64,000 bases of DNA from contig NC_065879.2 in the NCBI RefSeq assembly GCF_932274485.2, positions 90,329,459-90,393,458 of the forward strand, given 5' to 3'. Under the pieces are notes generated by a model. It was not told the DNA's origin and searched no databases. It was given only the letters and a program-made list of their open reading frames with translations. Below are positions 20,821 to 33,600 of the stretch, piece by piece. Each line of letters starts with the position of its first letter. The stretch's first letter is position 1. Position numbers and translations under genes: made by a program. This DNA comes from Patella vulgata. Lineage: Eukaryota > Mollusca > Gastropoda > Patellidae.

Positions 20821-22570
20821 TCAAACAATTTTGGTATCAATAATAGGGCTATATTTTGACTATTAATCAATCTCGGATTAGTGTTGCTAAGTATTTACGG
20901 TAAGAGTAGCAATAAACTAATTAAGAAACAAAAGATTTAATTATTTGTCTTTAAATACGAATGGGTGGTTGGTTTGATGGTTTCTCTATATGATCAAAAT
21001 AGCGGACACTATTAACAATACTCCTGTCGATTTGTTTGGGATTATTGAATTATGCCTTCTGTGTGATCTTTTTCTGACTGCAGTTTTCGGTACCGTTAAC
21101 AAATGCGTATATATTCTCGGTGTTGTCGAAAGTCAGTTATTATCAAATCAGATCATGCTATTGGTGGTAAGCGAACAATTAAACAAATTATTTTAGTCGA
21201 CAGAATACAGAAATTGTTTAAAAACAAATGCACCCTGTAATTTGATTCTACTAAGTATAGGTAAAATGGTTACCCCCGATTTTGAGAAAGCTTTCAAAAA
21301 ATAGTCCTCTGCAAAACAGGGACGAGTTTTGTAAATTGTATTATCGTATGTATATTGTATGTATTTATATCGAAAGTAAAAATGTAATAAAATTACTGAA
21401 ACAAAACAAACTAATAGATATTGATTTGCTTTTTCTATTAAAATTAAAATGAAAAATTGGCAGAAAAAAATGGGACCCAGAGTGAGAACTGCATTGTTTA
21501 TTTTTAATACAATATTAGTGTTTATATTTCTAATACATCAGAGTGAGCACTGCATTGTTTATTTGTAATACACTGTTATTGTTTATATTGTTTAGATTTA
21601 TAATACATCAGTATTGTATGTATTGTTTATTAGTAATATTGTATATATTGTTTAGTAGTTTATACTGTTTAATTTTATAATAGACGAGTTTTCAGTTTTT
21701 AACATAATATCGTAGTTGCATAAAATTTGTCTTTTCCATATTAACAGTTTTATATTGTTTAGTTGTATATACTGTTTAGTTGTGTCTATTGTTTAATATT
21801 ATATAGAACAGTTTTTAACATAATATCGTAGTTGCATAAAGTTTGTCTTTTCCATATTAACAGTTTTATATTGTTTAGTTGTATATACTGTTTAGTTGTG
21901 TCTATTGTTTAATATTATATAAAACAGTTTTTAACATAATATCGTAGTTGCATAAAGTTTGTCTTTCTATATTAACAGTTTTATTTTTTGTTTTACATTA
22001 AACAATTTATTATAATTGTAACATAGATAGAAAATTGGGGTTTAACGTGCACCCGACACAAACAAGGTCATTTCGAGTCAAACATATGGTTGTATAATAT
22101 TTCAACAATTCGCTTGTCTTTTGTCACCTGTCCAGTGATTCTAGAAACACAGCTTTCCTTTGTAAAGGAATCAAATTTCAGTATCTCGATTGTCCGATTT
22201 AGGAATTAAAGTGTCGTTCAAATAGCTTCGTTCCTGTTTTCAAGATGAGCTAATTGTATACAGACCAATGAAACACCAACCCAACACCCACTCCACCTCC
22301 TAAATGTGTAACTAGAAATAGACTTGTTAAATAAGATAGACAATATGAGCACATCAGATCACACGGTGAATATGGCTACAGCATATTAGTCTAACAGACT
22401 TGTCATATTACATAGAGAATATGAATACATCATATCAAATTTGTCTGGTATCATATCTTTATTAGTTTAATAATTTGTGTTTAGAATCAGACAGTATATT
22501 TAATTTCTGCTGACGTATAATGTTATTAATTTGTTTGATATGACATAAGCAAGACAAGGTTGCATATTAA
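20821..22570. repeat. Unit-associated conserved segment, copy B
   Basis: Matches 35720-37350 of unit C (TCAATCTCGGATTAGTGTTG, AGTATAGGTAAAATGGTTAC, TTTAACATAATATCGTAG). It includes a poorly ordered ATTGTTTA-type minisatellite at 21490-21990 and a SINE-B 3' fragment at 22028-22130. Small ORFs here are not conserved in frame between the units, so I do not call genes. Confidence 0.7.
22028..22130 (-). mobile_element. SINE-B 3' fragment
   Basis: Plus-strand reading AATTGGGGTTTAACGTGCAC then ACACAAACAAGGTCATTTCG; only the SINE tail and the adjoining body remain. A diverged twin lies at about 36790-36890 in unit C. Confidence 0.7.
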
Positions 22571-22744
22571 AAGAAAAGTTTAATATTAAATGGCCATTTC
22601 CAGTACGCTTTTGATCAGAATAAATTCGGGTATTGTTTATTTTCCAAAGACAATTGTCGGATTGTAATTTAAAACGACTAATTAAACACAATAGTAAGCC
22701 GTGGGAGTTCATTTATTTATATTTTAATACACGAATACCACACT

Positions 22745-22905
22745 CAATCCATACAGTTTATTTTTTTACATCCTTACCACACTTTATCAACAACTAAATT
22801 ACTTATTTACATCTTTATACACGTATACTACACCCTGTCTATACAGTGTATTTATTTACACCTTTATACACCCATACCACACCCTGTCTATACAGTTTAT
22901 GAGAA
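22745..22905. repeat. 49-bp tandem repeat, unit B (about 3 units)
   Basis: Units of roughly CTATACAGTTTATTTATTTA plus CATCTTTATACACCCATACC plus ACACCCTGT. Expanded to about nine units in unit C at 37565-38020. Confidence 0.8.
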
Positions 22906-23065
22906 CTATTGATTGGAATAAGTTCTGTTGATTCCACCAAACAATAATAAAAAGTTTAAAATCTGATTCCAGTCTGTGAAACAATATATATCATGATCCA
23001 CCGTTTCAAATGCTGCTGCATATAGATCAATAAGCCTTAATACATCACATTCGTTGTCGCCAAAC
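22905..23065 (-). mobile_element. LINE reverse-transcriptase relic, unit B
   Basis: Minus strand gives IDLYAAAFETVDHDIYCF and TDWNQIL, the same piece as at 11520-11640. Very short and decayed. Confidence 0.65.
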
Positions 23066-23089
23066 TGATGTCTATGTCATTATCGACAC

Positions 23090-23215
23090 GAGAGAAAGAG
23101 AAATGGGGTTTATCGTCCACTCGACACAAACTAGGTCATTTCGGGACTAACATATAGTTTAATTTTATTTCAATAATTCGCTTCCGCGTAGGGGTCTTTA
23201 GCAGTGGGAGGAAAC
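23090..23215 (-). mobile_element. SINE-B, 3' part
   Basis: Tail and body up to AGTGGGAGGAAACC. The head is missing. Confidence 0.8.
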
Positions 23216-23289
23216 CAAATTATCGATACGAACAGTGAAATTGGAAAACACGATATATAGTCCAGAAACTAGCAGTTAGTAGATATGTG

Positions 23290-23760
23290 ATTGGGATTCC
23301 CCCAAAACGCAACTTTAGGGTCACAACCAGGGGACGCTGTTCAGATTACCACTAAAATTTGTTTTGTAACTCATCTCGAGTATTCCACAAAACCTGGCCA
23401 AGCTGTTCCTTTGAACCCCCTTGGGCAACATGAATCCTTCTGAGTGGTCCACGGTCACGCTTATTCAATGCATCCCAGATCACAATTTCAGTACAAACAC
23501 ACAATGGGTACACAGTGTATTAAACTGCAGAATCCAATTATTGTTCTAGAAATTATATTTTGTATATATTTAGCCGCAGTTGACACAACAGTCAAATCGA
23601 GGAACAGTCAACATTTTAATTCTATTGTTATGGATGCCGTTTGGCCGGAAGGGTTGATGTTAGGTTGGGACCAACAAGGAAACACAATAGTTAACGACCC
23701 TCTCCACTCGATGAAACATTAGTCTGTTATATAACCCTGGGTTGACTGTAAAACAACGAA
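23290..23760. repeat. Terminal segment of unit B
   Basis: Contains ACCAGGGGACGCTG (also in unit A) and TTAGGTTGGGACCAACAAG, which recurs at about 38250 and, inverted, at about 58010-58060. Marks the 3' end of the duplication unit. Confidence 0.65.
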
Positions 23761-23964
23761 CCAGACATAACGTAACGTTCTGGTATAGGGAGAGGGGGTG
23801 GTGAGGGTGTGAATCTGGATGATTAGAAATATGTCTGAGTTCAGGTCTACGATTATTATAGCCCGGACTGTACTCTTAGATAGGACATATCGCCCTTATT
23901 TTGATCTTTTGTTTTGATGGCTAAAATGACGCTTTCATAATCAAATGATTCACTTTCAAGAAAT

Positions 23965-24330
23965 GCGGGCCGTGGTGGCCCAGCGAGTAAGCCGTTGACT
24001 CTCTAACCCAGGGATACCTGTGTATGTAGAGGACATTCATCCGGTTTTTCCAGTGTGCCCCACCAATCCCCTTTTATCAGTAGAGCCAATGGACAACGTA
24101 TAAGGCCTTCTCTTATTTCAAAATCAAACTGTCCAACTTTTACATACACGCCAATGTGTATGTGCGACGTCGTTTTTTGTTTGTTTTTTTTTCTTTCTAT
24201 ACAAATATTCTCTCGAGGTCCTCTGGTTTTCTACCACTGCAAAAGATCTCTACAGCAAAATAATTAAAATAAAATTGATCCATGTGTTAATCTGTGTCGA
24301 GTGGACATTAAACTCCAATTCTGTCTTCTT
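23965..24330 (+). mobile_element. Diverged SINE with mixed head and tail
   Basis: The head (GGGCCGTGGTGGCCCAGCGAG) and the body string CCTTCTCTTATTTCAAAATC resemble SINE-A. The 3' part (GGTCCTCTGGTTTTCTACC, AATAAAATTGATCCATGTG, GTGTCGAGTGGACATTAAAC) is that of SINE-B. It is either a chimeric family or two old insertions side by side. Confidence 0.5.
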
Positions 24331-24689
24331 GAAAGGTCCTATATCCTACCACCATGGTATAAATTCTAAAAGAGGTTTCTTGGCCAAAGACAGGAATGAA
24401 CACGGGACCACTCGGTTAGTTTGCCAACGTCTTACACACTGATAAACAGCGTCTCCTGATATCAAGCAAGAATTTACTAGATTTGTTTTCAATAGAAGAA
24501 CCACAAATGTTTTTATTTGAGACAATTTTTCCAGATGTCGTTTAAAATTATAATACATTTATCAAGAAATTGTTTTTGATATGTCGACAAAATTTGGTTT
24601 TGATACCAGAAATTAACCTTTCAATACACATACTGTGACATACGTAAACGTTTGTTAGACCACAGCTATGATGTCATCCGTTGTTCTTT

Positions 24690-24800
24690 TAATCCATTAT
24701 AATGAGGAATGGATTGTTGTCTAAACAAACAGTCCATTATTAATGAAAACAATCCATTATTAATGGAATTAGTCCATTATTTTTAGACATTGTCCATTAT
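24690..24800. repeat. TCCATTAT repeat array, left flank of recombinase
   Basis: Five same-orientation copies of [A/G]TCCATTATTAATG-like sequence, at about 24693, 24733, 24752, 24771 and 24791, spaced about 19 bp in the last four. Related motifs reappear beyond the other side of the recombinase remnant. Confidence 0.7.
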
Positions 24801-25071
24801 TAGTGAAAAATACATTAATAATAAAGTGTAGTCATTATATATTAAGCAACTGAAAATAATTCAATTTCCCTTTCAACATTTACAAAATTTTAAATAAATT
24901 GAAATTTCCGAAGAATGGATGTTAATTTCCCTGGAATCACTGGACACTTTTGAATTATTTTGTTTTAGACTTGATAGTTCACACAATTTTGGACACTTTT
25001 CAGCTACAAAAATGTGACGCAAGTCCTATAGTTGATTGTCGCGTGTCCGTTTATATGCACTTTAACAATGT

Positions 25072-26297
25072 CTAGTGTTTTTCCACAATGAGCTGTTCAT
25101 CTACTCCTGCAGCAAACAAACGTGTAGCTGCGATAACTCTCAATGAGTGGTCCGTAGAATTCCCTTTGAATCTAGCCACCTGGCAGAGGTGTTTTATTGT
25201 CTGCTGTAATAAATGAATTCCCATAGGCGAGTCACCATACCATACATTAGAATCTGGTAGCTTCCTAGGTCTCAGATAAAAAGCATCAGTCGGTCTGAAA
25301 ACTAGAAATAATCTGGTTTTTAACATGATTTTCTAAATCATCACCAGTCTAATTGAAAGAATGTTTCTGTGGCTTATTAACATACAATACAATCTGGTCA
25401 ATTCATTTTATGAAAAGTTAATTTTACGACCCATTTAATCAAAAGCCAATCAAAATGCTTCTGAATTAAGAATAATTGTAATGTGTACATATTCATCAAA
25501 TGATTCTAGACTGGGTAATAAAGAGCGAAATAAACAACCATATAGTAGTAGCCTACCTTAAACTCGTGTATTTTTACATAAAGACGTATTGTAGATTTGG
25601 CAGGTTTTGATACGCTCTAGTGACCTTAGGTTGTATTCTGCGTTGGTCCAACACATCTTCACAATATTGTATGTATTTCCTCCCCTTACTGTCAGTGTTA
25701 ATTGAGAATTCAGAATATTGGCCAACAGTACGTAAGCTCCTATGCTCCTGTCCACTCTTTTCTGCTGGGGAACATAATCCATCGTTAACTAACTTTTGTA
25801 GCTCCAATTGTTGCAACGGTTCAGCAAATCTGGAATTACTAGGATTATTATGGACTTTGTATTCCACTTTAGAGTCAGGGTTTGTATCCACACCCGATAT
25901 ATCAGAATAAATATTTTACCCTATATTAAAATTTGGATGGTCAATCCTTGGATTTGCATTCTCCCCCATATCCAATATGTCACTCCATACATTGTCATTG
26001 TCATAACTAGGAACAATTTTTGACTGGGTAATAAATATATCCTCTCCACTGGAGGATGGTCAATCCTTGGATTTGCATTCTCCCCCATATCCAATATGTC
26101 ACTCCATACATTGTCATTGTCATAACTAGGAACAATTTTTGACTGGGTAATAAATATATCCTCTCCACTGGAGGATGGTCAATCCTTGGATTTGCATTCT
26201 CCCCCATATCCAATATGTCACTCCATACATTGTCATTGTCATAACTAGGAACAATTTTTGACTGTGTAATAAATATAACCTCTCCACTGGAAGACAT
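25072..26297 (-). pseudogene. Crypton/DUF3504-type tyrosine recombinase, decayed
   Basis: Reads on the minus strand. An N-terminal part starts MSSSGEVIFITQSK (26297). It is followed after the 119-bp repeats by SRFAEPLQQLELQKLV and then GQEHRSLRTVGQYSEF, GRKYIQYCEDV and RAYQNLP (25891-25574), with RLYVKIHEF just before an AAG/GTAGGC donor (about 25550) in another frame. After an intron, 25288-25072 gives TDAFYLRPRKLP, SPMGIHLLQQTIKHLC and the HSLRVIAATRLFAAGVDEQL box, which contains the recombinase HxxR motif. The frame then ends before the expected catalytic Tyr region. These strings fit the C-terminal recombinase domain shared by Crypton transposons and the domesticated ZMYM/QRICH1/KCTD1 proteins. 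It is probably a dead Crypton or a dead host derivative. Confidence 0.7.
25935..26291. repeat. 119-bp tandem repeat in recombinase N-terminus
   Basis: Three nearly identical units (repeat points at 25941, 26060 and 26179). Each carries CTTGGATTTGCATTCTCCCC and CATTGTCATTGTCATAACTA. The period is not a multiple of three, so the extra units scramble the reading frame. The near-identity of the units suggests recent expansion. Confidence 0.9.
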
Positions 26298-26471
26298 GAC
26301 TGTATTGATATCCTTGTTTTGTTTGTATTAATTGTTAACAAATCACTCAGTGGCAGTCACATGACTGTGGTGTTGGTTTAAGTAACTGTCCATTATTTCT
26401 GAGGTGTTACAAGACACTATTGTTTTAAGATGTCAATTATTTTAGACAAAGAGTGGCTATGGTTTAAGTTA

Positions 26472-26579
26472 GATAATAGCCCCAGACTGTCCATTATGTA
26501 AATGCAAAGAAAAACTTCGGGGCTAACGCCCCTCAGTTGTTCTTTCTATTTACATAATGGACAGTCTTCGGCCATTATC
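26472..26579. repeat. Long hairpin upstream of the recombinase
   Basis: Near-perfect inverted repeat of about 108 nt: outer GATAAT/ATTATC, a long stem GACTGTCCATTATGTAAAT / ATTTACATAATGGACAGTC, a middle AAAGAA/TTCTTT, and an inner GGGGC-TAAC-GCCCC hairpin. It contains the TCCATTAT motif also found on the other side of the recombinase. Confidence 0.85.
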
Positions 26580-26618
26580 CATTACATAATAACACGACCA
26601 TATATTAAAGATACATTG

Positions 26619-26784
26619 TTATAGATTAGATAAAGAACTGGCAGTTCTCACTATAATAGTTAACACAAGCTATTGGTTATAACTTCTACAAGTACTAATT
26701 ATTATAGATTAGATAAAGAACTGGCAGTTCTCACTATAATAGTTAACACAAGCTATTGGTTATAACTTCTACAAGTACTAATTA
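26619..26784. repeat. 83-bp tandem duplication
   Basis: Two almost identical units (26619 and 26702 onwards). Each includes the palindrome AGAACTGGCAGTTCT and GTTAACACAAGCTATTGG. Confidence 0.9.
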
Positions 26785-26904
26785 TTATTTCGTCCACAAC
26801 TAATAATTGGTCCGCACACATTTAATTATATGGAATAAGTAACTCACCTGTTGTTTATAATTGTTTTATTTATCAAATAATTAACAAGCTTGATTAGCCG
26901 ATAA

Positions 26905-27375
26905 TGGTTAAGACTAGTAGTTCGGATGGCACCAAAAAAACCAAGATCCCGTGTACACATTGGCGTTCACTTAATAGAATGTCTTTTTAACAAGGTAGGG
27001 GCTGGGATGTGTTTTAACAAGGTAGGACTGGGTATAGATGCCATGTGTTTTAATAAGGAAGGGCTGTGTATAGATGCCATGTGAAGGTCATCCAGATTTT
27101 CCGGCGTGGTTCCCCTTGTCAGTGATGTAGGACGGAGGGCCTGACAAGAACATCTGGCTAGTTATTCGGATGGGACGAAAAACCGAGGTCCCGTGTACAC
27201 ATTGGCGTGCACGTAAAAGATCCCTTGACAGTTGGAATTCGATATAAGAGTAGGCCGTAGTGCCGCTGTCCGGGCAAAATTTCCCTCATAGCACACTGTA
27301 TGGCGTATGCCCGTCTTCATTAGCCCAATTCGTAGCTGAACAGTAGGACGTTAAACCCTATTTCATTTCATTTTT
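26905..27375 (+). mobile_element. SINE-A, two adjacent plus-strand copies
   Basis: A short fragment (about 26908-26985; AGTAGTTCGGATGGCACC, CCCGTGTACACATTGGCGTT) and a long 5'-truncated copy (27075-27375) ending ACGTTAAACCCTATTTCATT. They are separated and followed by copies of a TTTTAACAAGGTAGG-type repeat. Confidence 0.8.
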
Positions 27376-27693
27376 AACAAGGTGGGACTGTGTATAGATA
27401 TCATGTGTTTAATAAGGTAGGACGCGTATGCCATGTTTTTAACAAGGTAGGGCCGTATATAGATACTTCGGCTTTAAAAAAAAAATGTTGATTTAAATGT
27501 GTATTAAGCATATACTTTTCCTTTCGTTATTCGTCTTCAGTTATATATATTGGCAATTAAAATTTAGAGTACATAAAATCAGAAAGCGTTAGAAATTAAA
27601 CATACAGTTATTCATATTGATTTTAGTTATTGTCGCTCATATTGTTAATTATTAGAAATTTAAATATCACGCCGTGTCATTTCATGTTTAGAA

Positions 27694-30600
27694 ATGAAGG
27701 TGTTTCAACACATTTTGTCTTTGTGTATTTTTAGTGCACTATTTGTAACAGGTAGGAGAACATTTATCTTACTTTTGTCATACATTGTGCTATGAGGGGA
27801 GTTTTGCCTGGACATCGGCGTAACGGTCTAGTCATTTATCGAATGCCAACATTCCACGTTTTATACGTGCACGCTGATGTGTACAATGGGTCTCAATTGT
27901 TCGTCTCATCCCAAGCACTATACGCTATTCATTGTCAGACCCACTGTGCTGCACCACTGACGGACGTTGTGTTTTGATATCTATTTTTATACTTCTTTTA
28001 TAAAGATATCAATTTACTTATTGACACTGGCATTGTCATATCCCAGATTCACCAGATGTTCCCAACCAACAAATCATATCAATCTTCAGCTATTATATTT
28101 TTGTACAATTATATTTCAGGGGAAGAAATGTTTCTGTTAGATTTTAAAGGTAAACTATATCGGTATAACACGAAGAACAACGAGATAAAGAAAATTGCCC
28201 AGAAAGGTACGCTTCAATAATAGTTATTGTTCTGTCGCTTGTTCGTTTAATTTGAAAACCAGATAGCGGTCATTAGGAATGTTCATGTATAGATGTAATT
28301 ATGTAGCTGGTTATGTCCAATATATTTGTTAACACCGAAATATTCAGTTGATCAGCTTACAAAATAGTATTAGTAGTATTATTGTTTGTAAATTATGGTT
28401 ATTATGATGTGGTAACATCTCGACAATTATTGATAATCTAAAAGCGAAACGAAACGAAACGAAATGGGGTTTAACGTCCTACTGTTTTGCTCCTAAACTG
28501 GGCTAATGAAGACTCTCATACGCCATACAGTGTGCTATGAGGGAAATTTTGCCCGGGCAGCGGCGCTATGGCCTACTCTTATATCGAATTCCAACTGCCA
28601 AGGGATCTTTTACGTGCACCCCAATTTGTACACGGGACCTCGGTTTTTTGTCCCATCCGAACGACTAGACAGCTGTCCTTGTCAGGCCCTCCGTCCTGCA
28701 TCACTGACAAGGGGAAACCACGCCGAAAAATCGGGATGAACTTTCTAGGCCAATGCAGGGATCGAATACCCGACCTCCAGGCTAGCGAGCCAGCGTCTTA
28801 CCCATTTAGCCACGTGATCCCCTAATCTAAAAGCAAGGGTCCCGTCTCTTTAAATAATTTGTACATTATAAACACGTTTTCATGGCCAGTGTTTTCAAGA
28901 ATCTCGACCGATTCCATTAAACAATTATAATTGGTGCGTAATCAGTCCCGTTTCCTGAAATTTACACCTTCTATATTTACAGTTCCTTACAGGGCTATAG
29001 CTTGCGATTATGAAAGAAAATGGTTGTACTGCATATATGACGTTTACCACAGAATGATTGTCCGTGTCCGCATGGATCAAGACGGTGGTGACATGAAAAT
29101 AATAACGGAGAAGGATAAAGGTAGTAACTATTAACTCATTTTATAAATATTGAATAAGGCTGAATACATTAAAAATTACATTGCGTATTTATCAATTTAT
29201 CAATACCTACTTACTGCTCTTCAACAGATAGAGATGCATGTATATAAGCTTCCGATTGCTTTCAAATCTATCATATCAGTATTGTATATACTAATGTATG
29301 GCACGAAATAAAATACCGATTAAACCAAGCAGTATGAATCCACAAGTATCTCCAAATCGTTTCTTTATATTAGTATAACAGTAAACTGTACTACTTTGTT
29401 TCACGCTATAGATAAAGCGGAAGTCCTACTAGTACTATTGTCACAGTTCTACCAAAACTGTACGTCAATAAATACAGCCAATGTTTCATTTTCGACACAG
29501 TAAGCAAACTAATGATGCAAAACATAGTAAATAAGTAATATTCTTTGGGCCTTAAATGTCAAAATTAATTATTAATTAGACATTTATTAACATGATAAGC
29601 CATAATCAACCGTCTAGAACATTGATTCCATCTGAGGGGTCAGATTTTCAACAGATTTGAATCCTGGTTTAATCCCACGAAGGCGCAGTTATTGACCGTA
29701 ACAGATTAAAAAAGGTCGTTTTCGACGACTTTGCGGGAATCCAGCCCCTAGGGATTAAAATGGATTAAAAACGTAACAATGGTGTTATAGATTGTTATGA
29801 TAAGAATTTACACTTTCATAATCCCCAATGTAACTAATTAACCAACATTTTAGCATCAGTTATGGCATAAGAAATAAAAACATAAGTATACTATAACAAA
29901 AATTAATTTAATTTCGCCAAATAAGAAATAAAAATAAAACTATACTATAACAAAACAATTAGTTTAATTTCGCCAAATGCCTGGAGCTGGCTTTGGATTT
30001 GAGCATATTTGTATCCTTTCCTTGGTGGTTCCTGTTCCCCAGCATACTGAACGATTCTAATCTCATTGATATTTTGTTCTTGTTGTAAAATTGGTGAATA
30101 AAATTCAGAGTGAACATAAATTCATAAAATCTTTAACACCGTTAATTGGGTCCCAATAACAACATGTCTCTCTTCAAACGAAAGCCGACAAGTCGATATC
30201 TGCGCCTTCGTGGGAAGGATTAATTTTGGTCACGCTCAATAACTACGCCTTCGTGGGAATACACCTGAATCCTATCCGCGGTTCGTTGATGATTAACCGT
30301 AAAAATGGATAATCCGAACATTGTTTATAATCGTAACAACGGTAACAACGGTAACGGCTACAGTGTTATTTCTCGGCTCAGATAGAATTAGACTGACATT
30401 TTCAGCCTATTCCCTTCACGTTATCTATTTTAATTACTATAGCGCGAACTGTCAGCTCTTTATATATATTATCTATCCTAATGCCCCTTTTACTAGACTG
30501 CAGTGTGATGTTTACTATCATAAATGAAGTTATTTTAATTAGTGACATCTAATACAGATTATATGTAATTGATTGGATGTATGACCTATTAGGCAGGGGT

Positions 30601-33600
30601 GAGACCGATAGTTTTATGGTGGCAGGGTAGCTATTTACATATACATAAATTGACATTAAAGAGGAATATTTTGTGTTTGTGTTTGTGGGTGGTTGTTGGC
30701 TGTTTAGGGGTGAGGTGGGAAATGTTAATGAGAAAAGGGCTTCTTAAATTTTGATTATTTCATGTTTGTTGCACACTTCAGTGACGTTATGTTGAAAATT
30801 AAAATTGTCCTATCTTTCATATCAGATGACCATCTTTATGGATGTATTGGCGTTGACCAAGAAAATGGGGACGTATACTACGGATCAACCAAAGGACTTG
30901 TGTTTCTTTCTTACAAACAGAATTATACCAGAACGATTATTTCTACACGTCTATCTGGGGATGATATCGTTAATGTTGGAGTCCATGGCAAAGGCCGCAA
31001 TAAAAGGTAATATTAGTCGATACTTGTAAAATATATGTCACGGTGTTTCGTTTAATTACTGAAATGAAATGGGGTTTAACGTCCTACTGTTCTGCTCCGA
31101 ACTGGGCAAATGAAGTATATTATGAGGAAAATTTTGCCCGGACAGCGGCACTACGGCTAACTCTTATATCAAATTTCAACTGTCACCAAATCTTTTACGT
31201 GCACGCCAATGTCAGGCTCTCCAGCCTGCATCACTGACAAAGGGTAACCACGCCGGATATCTGGATGAACTTTCTCGGCCAATGCAGGGATCGAAACCCG
31301 ACCTTCTTCGTTCGAATGGAACGAAATACAGAGGCGACATGTACACATTGTCGTTCACGTAAAAGATCCATTGGCAGTTGGAATTCATTTACTATTTGAA
31401 CGAATCAGTGTAAGTCACAAACATTATATCGACCATCTGAAACTATTATCAATATGTATTGAGTAGTTTACCAAGCATTTACAGCTCGACTGTAAGACTG
31501 TCTTTTGTTTGACTTCAAATGTTATATAAACTATTTTGTTGAGATGTATTCATATGACAAGCCTGTAATCAACTTTCTAAATCCTAATTAACATGACAAG
31601 CCTGTAATATACTTTCTAAACCATAATTTACATGGAGTAGAACATCCGCAAGATTTTAGCAACGATAAAATGAATAACTGATACCGGAATAGCACAAAAA
31701 ACGGTTTTGCGACCGTTAAATTTTCCAAGTTATCATGGGGTGTCCCTACACGGTGCGCCCCACTCCTTCACCTCTCGAAGAAGACTTGCCAGGTTGACCC
31801 CCCCTCCCCGCTCCCCCCTAACAGCCATCGAGTCGGTACGCCTATGACCATAACGTAGCTCAAAATAGAGTAATTTAAATGAAATTTTAAAAGTATTCAA
31901 TTTTCATAATTTATTTTTGAACTGTCACAGCAAGAACAACAGGCCCTTTATTTCAATCCATATAACCTATTGTTATTCTATAACGGGTGTTTTTACGTTT
32001 TCATGGTTCTAAATGGTTTCTATATAGCAGGCGGTGAGACAATCGCTTAAGTTCATCCACAGACCCTTTTGTGAACGTACTTTGCCAGCACCATATGGAC
32101 TGAATCAAGCTAATAAAACTAGTAGTAATCTATTCACCGTAGTAATGATTCGTCATAGCTGAATGTAAAGTCATCACCAAAGGCACAAAGTCCATACGAT
32201 AAATAACCTGCCTTTCCCCAGGCCGGAAGTAGTTCTTCAATATGTGCACATAAGAAAAAACCCTGATGAATGGTGTAAACGGGAGAACTTGCAGTCTGAG
32301 GAAATCCTTAACCCGTTGAACAAACTAGAGTACCCCACAATTTTTGTAAGCGGTATAGCGTGATCCATAACATCCTACATATCCTCAAAACACTTCTGTG
32401 GGACCAAGCGTAACCCACCTTTAGTCGGCTATAATATTTATATGCGGCCTAGTCTGACCCATGACTCGCCTAACATTTTTTATGTATTTTTCGGTATTTA
32501 GGTTTTAATGATTTTATTGTTAATTAGTAGCAAAAAATTTGTCTTTCTATTGTTTTCGGTCTATAGTACAGCCCTCTAAAATTAGGTAGATAGTTCGTCG
32601 TGTGTATTGTGGTCTTCCTGCACCTACTAATAGAATATATTTTAATTATATGATTACAGAGCGTATTGGTCTACAATATTTAGTCTTTATACTTCACAGA
32701 CAGGCAACCCCCAACTTACTAATTTGCACTTAGACTGTCCGCTGTTTAGTATTTTAGGTAAGTTACGAATATTTGAGTAAGATGTCTTCTATACTAAGCT
32801 GAGGTTTAGAATAGTAATAATAATAAAATGACGCTTATCATATGTGTGCTTGACAATTTAGTAATTGAATCAGAATAGCACAATGGTTCAATTTTATTTC
32901 AATATTTCTCTTGAGTATGGGTGTCTTTAGCAGTGCGATGAAACCGCGGGCCGGAGAAAACCCACGAAATTGGACAGGTGACTCTACTCCTTGTCACGTA
33001 CAACCGGGGATGCAACGCGTACGCGCTAACCATTCGACCATTGAACTCCCCTATCCAGATATGAACGGGGCCTGTACATTATATTGTCGGCCGTTATGAA
33101 AACGGGTTTTCTCATTCGAAAATCGTCGCTATTCGATTCATTCCTACGTTTCTGACCCCTTCTGAGAATATAATTTGAAATAACAGTATCTGATTAGGCA
33201 TGCTTGTATATTGTACATGTCGTGGGATGCCACAGTAAACGAAATTCGGCGATCAAAATATTGGATTCTCTTTGAAAAGAATTGTCCGCCACTTTTAATA
33301 TTTCCTACAAATAATGTGACCTACACAGTGTATTTGTTTCTATTTGATTTTAATTTCACAGATAATGGTATCGTCTGTAGTAACGGCTTTGATAAAGGTT
33401 TCTATTTAGCAAAGCTGAATGGCAAGAGAGTTGAATCGCTACCGAATATGAGTATCGAATCATCGACCCTCAAAGAAATTGATTGTTATCCAGGCGAAGT
33501 TACAACCCTCGATGGAAAATTGTATTTGGTCTGTCTTCAGCCGAATAGGTTAGTAATTTATAAATTTTAAGGGTTATATTTATCAAGAATTTAGGTCCAA

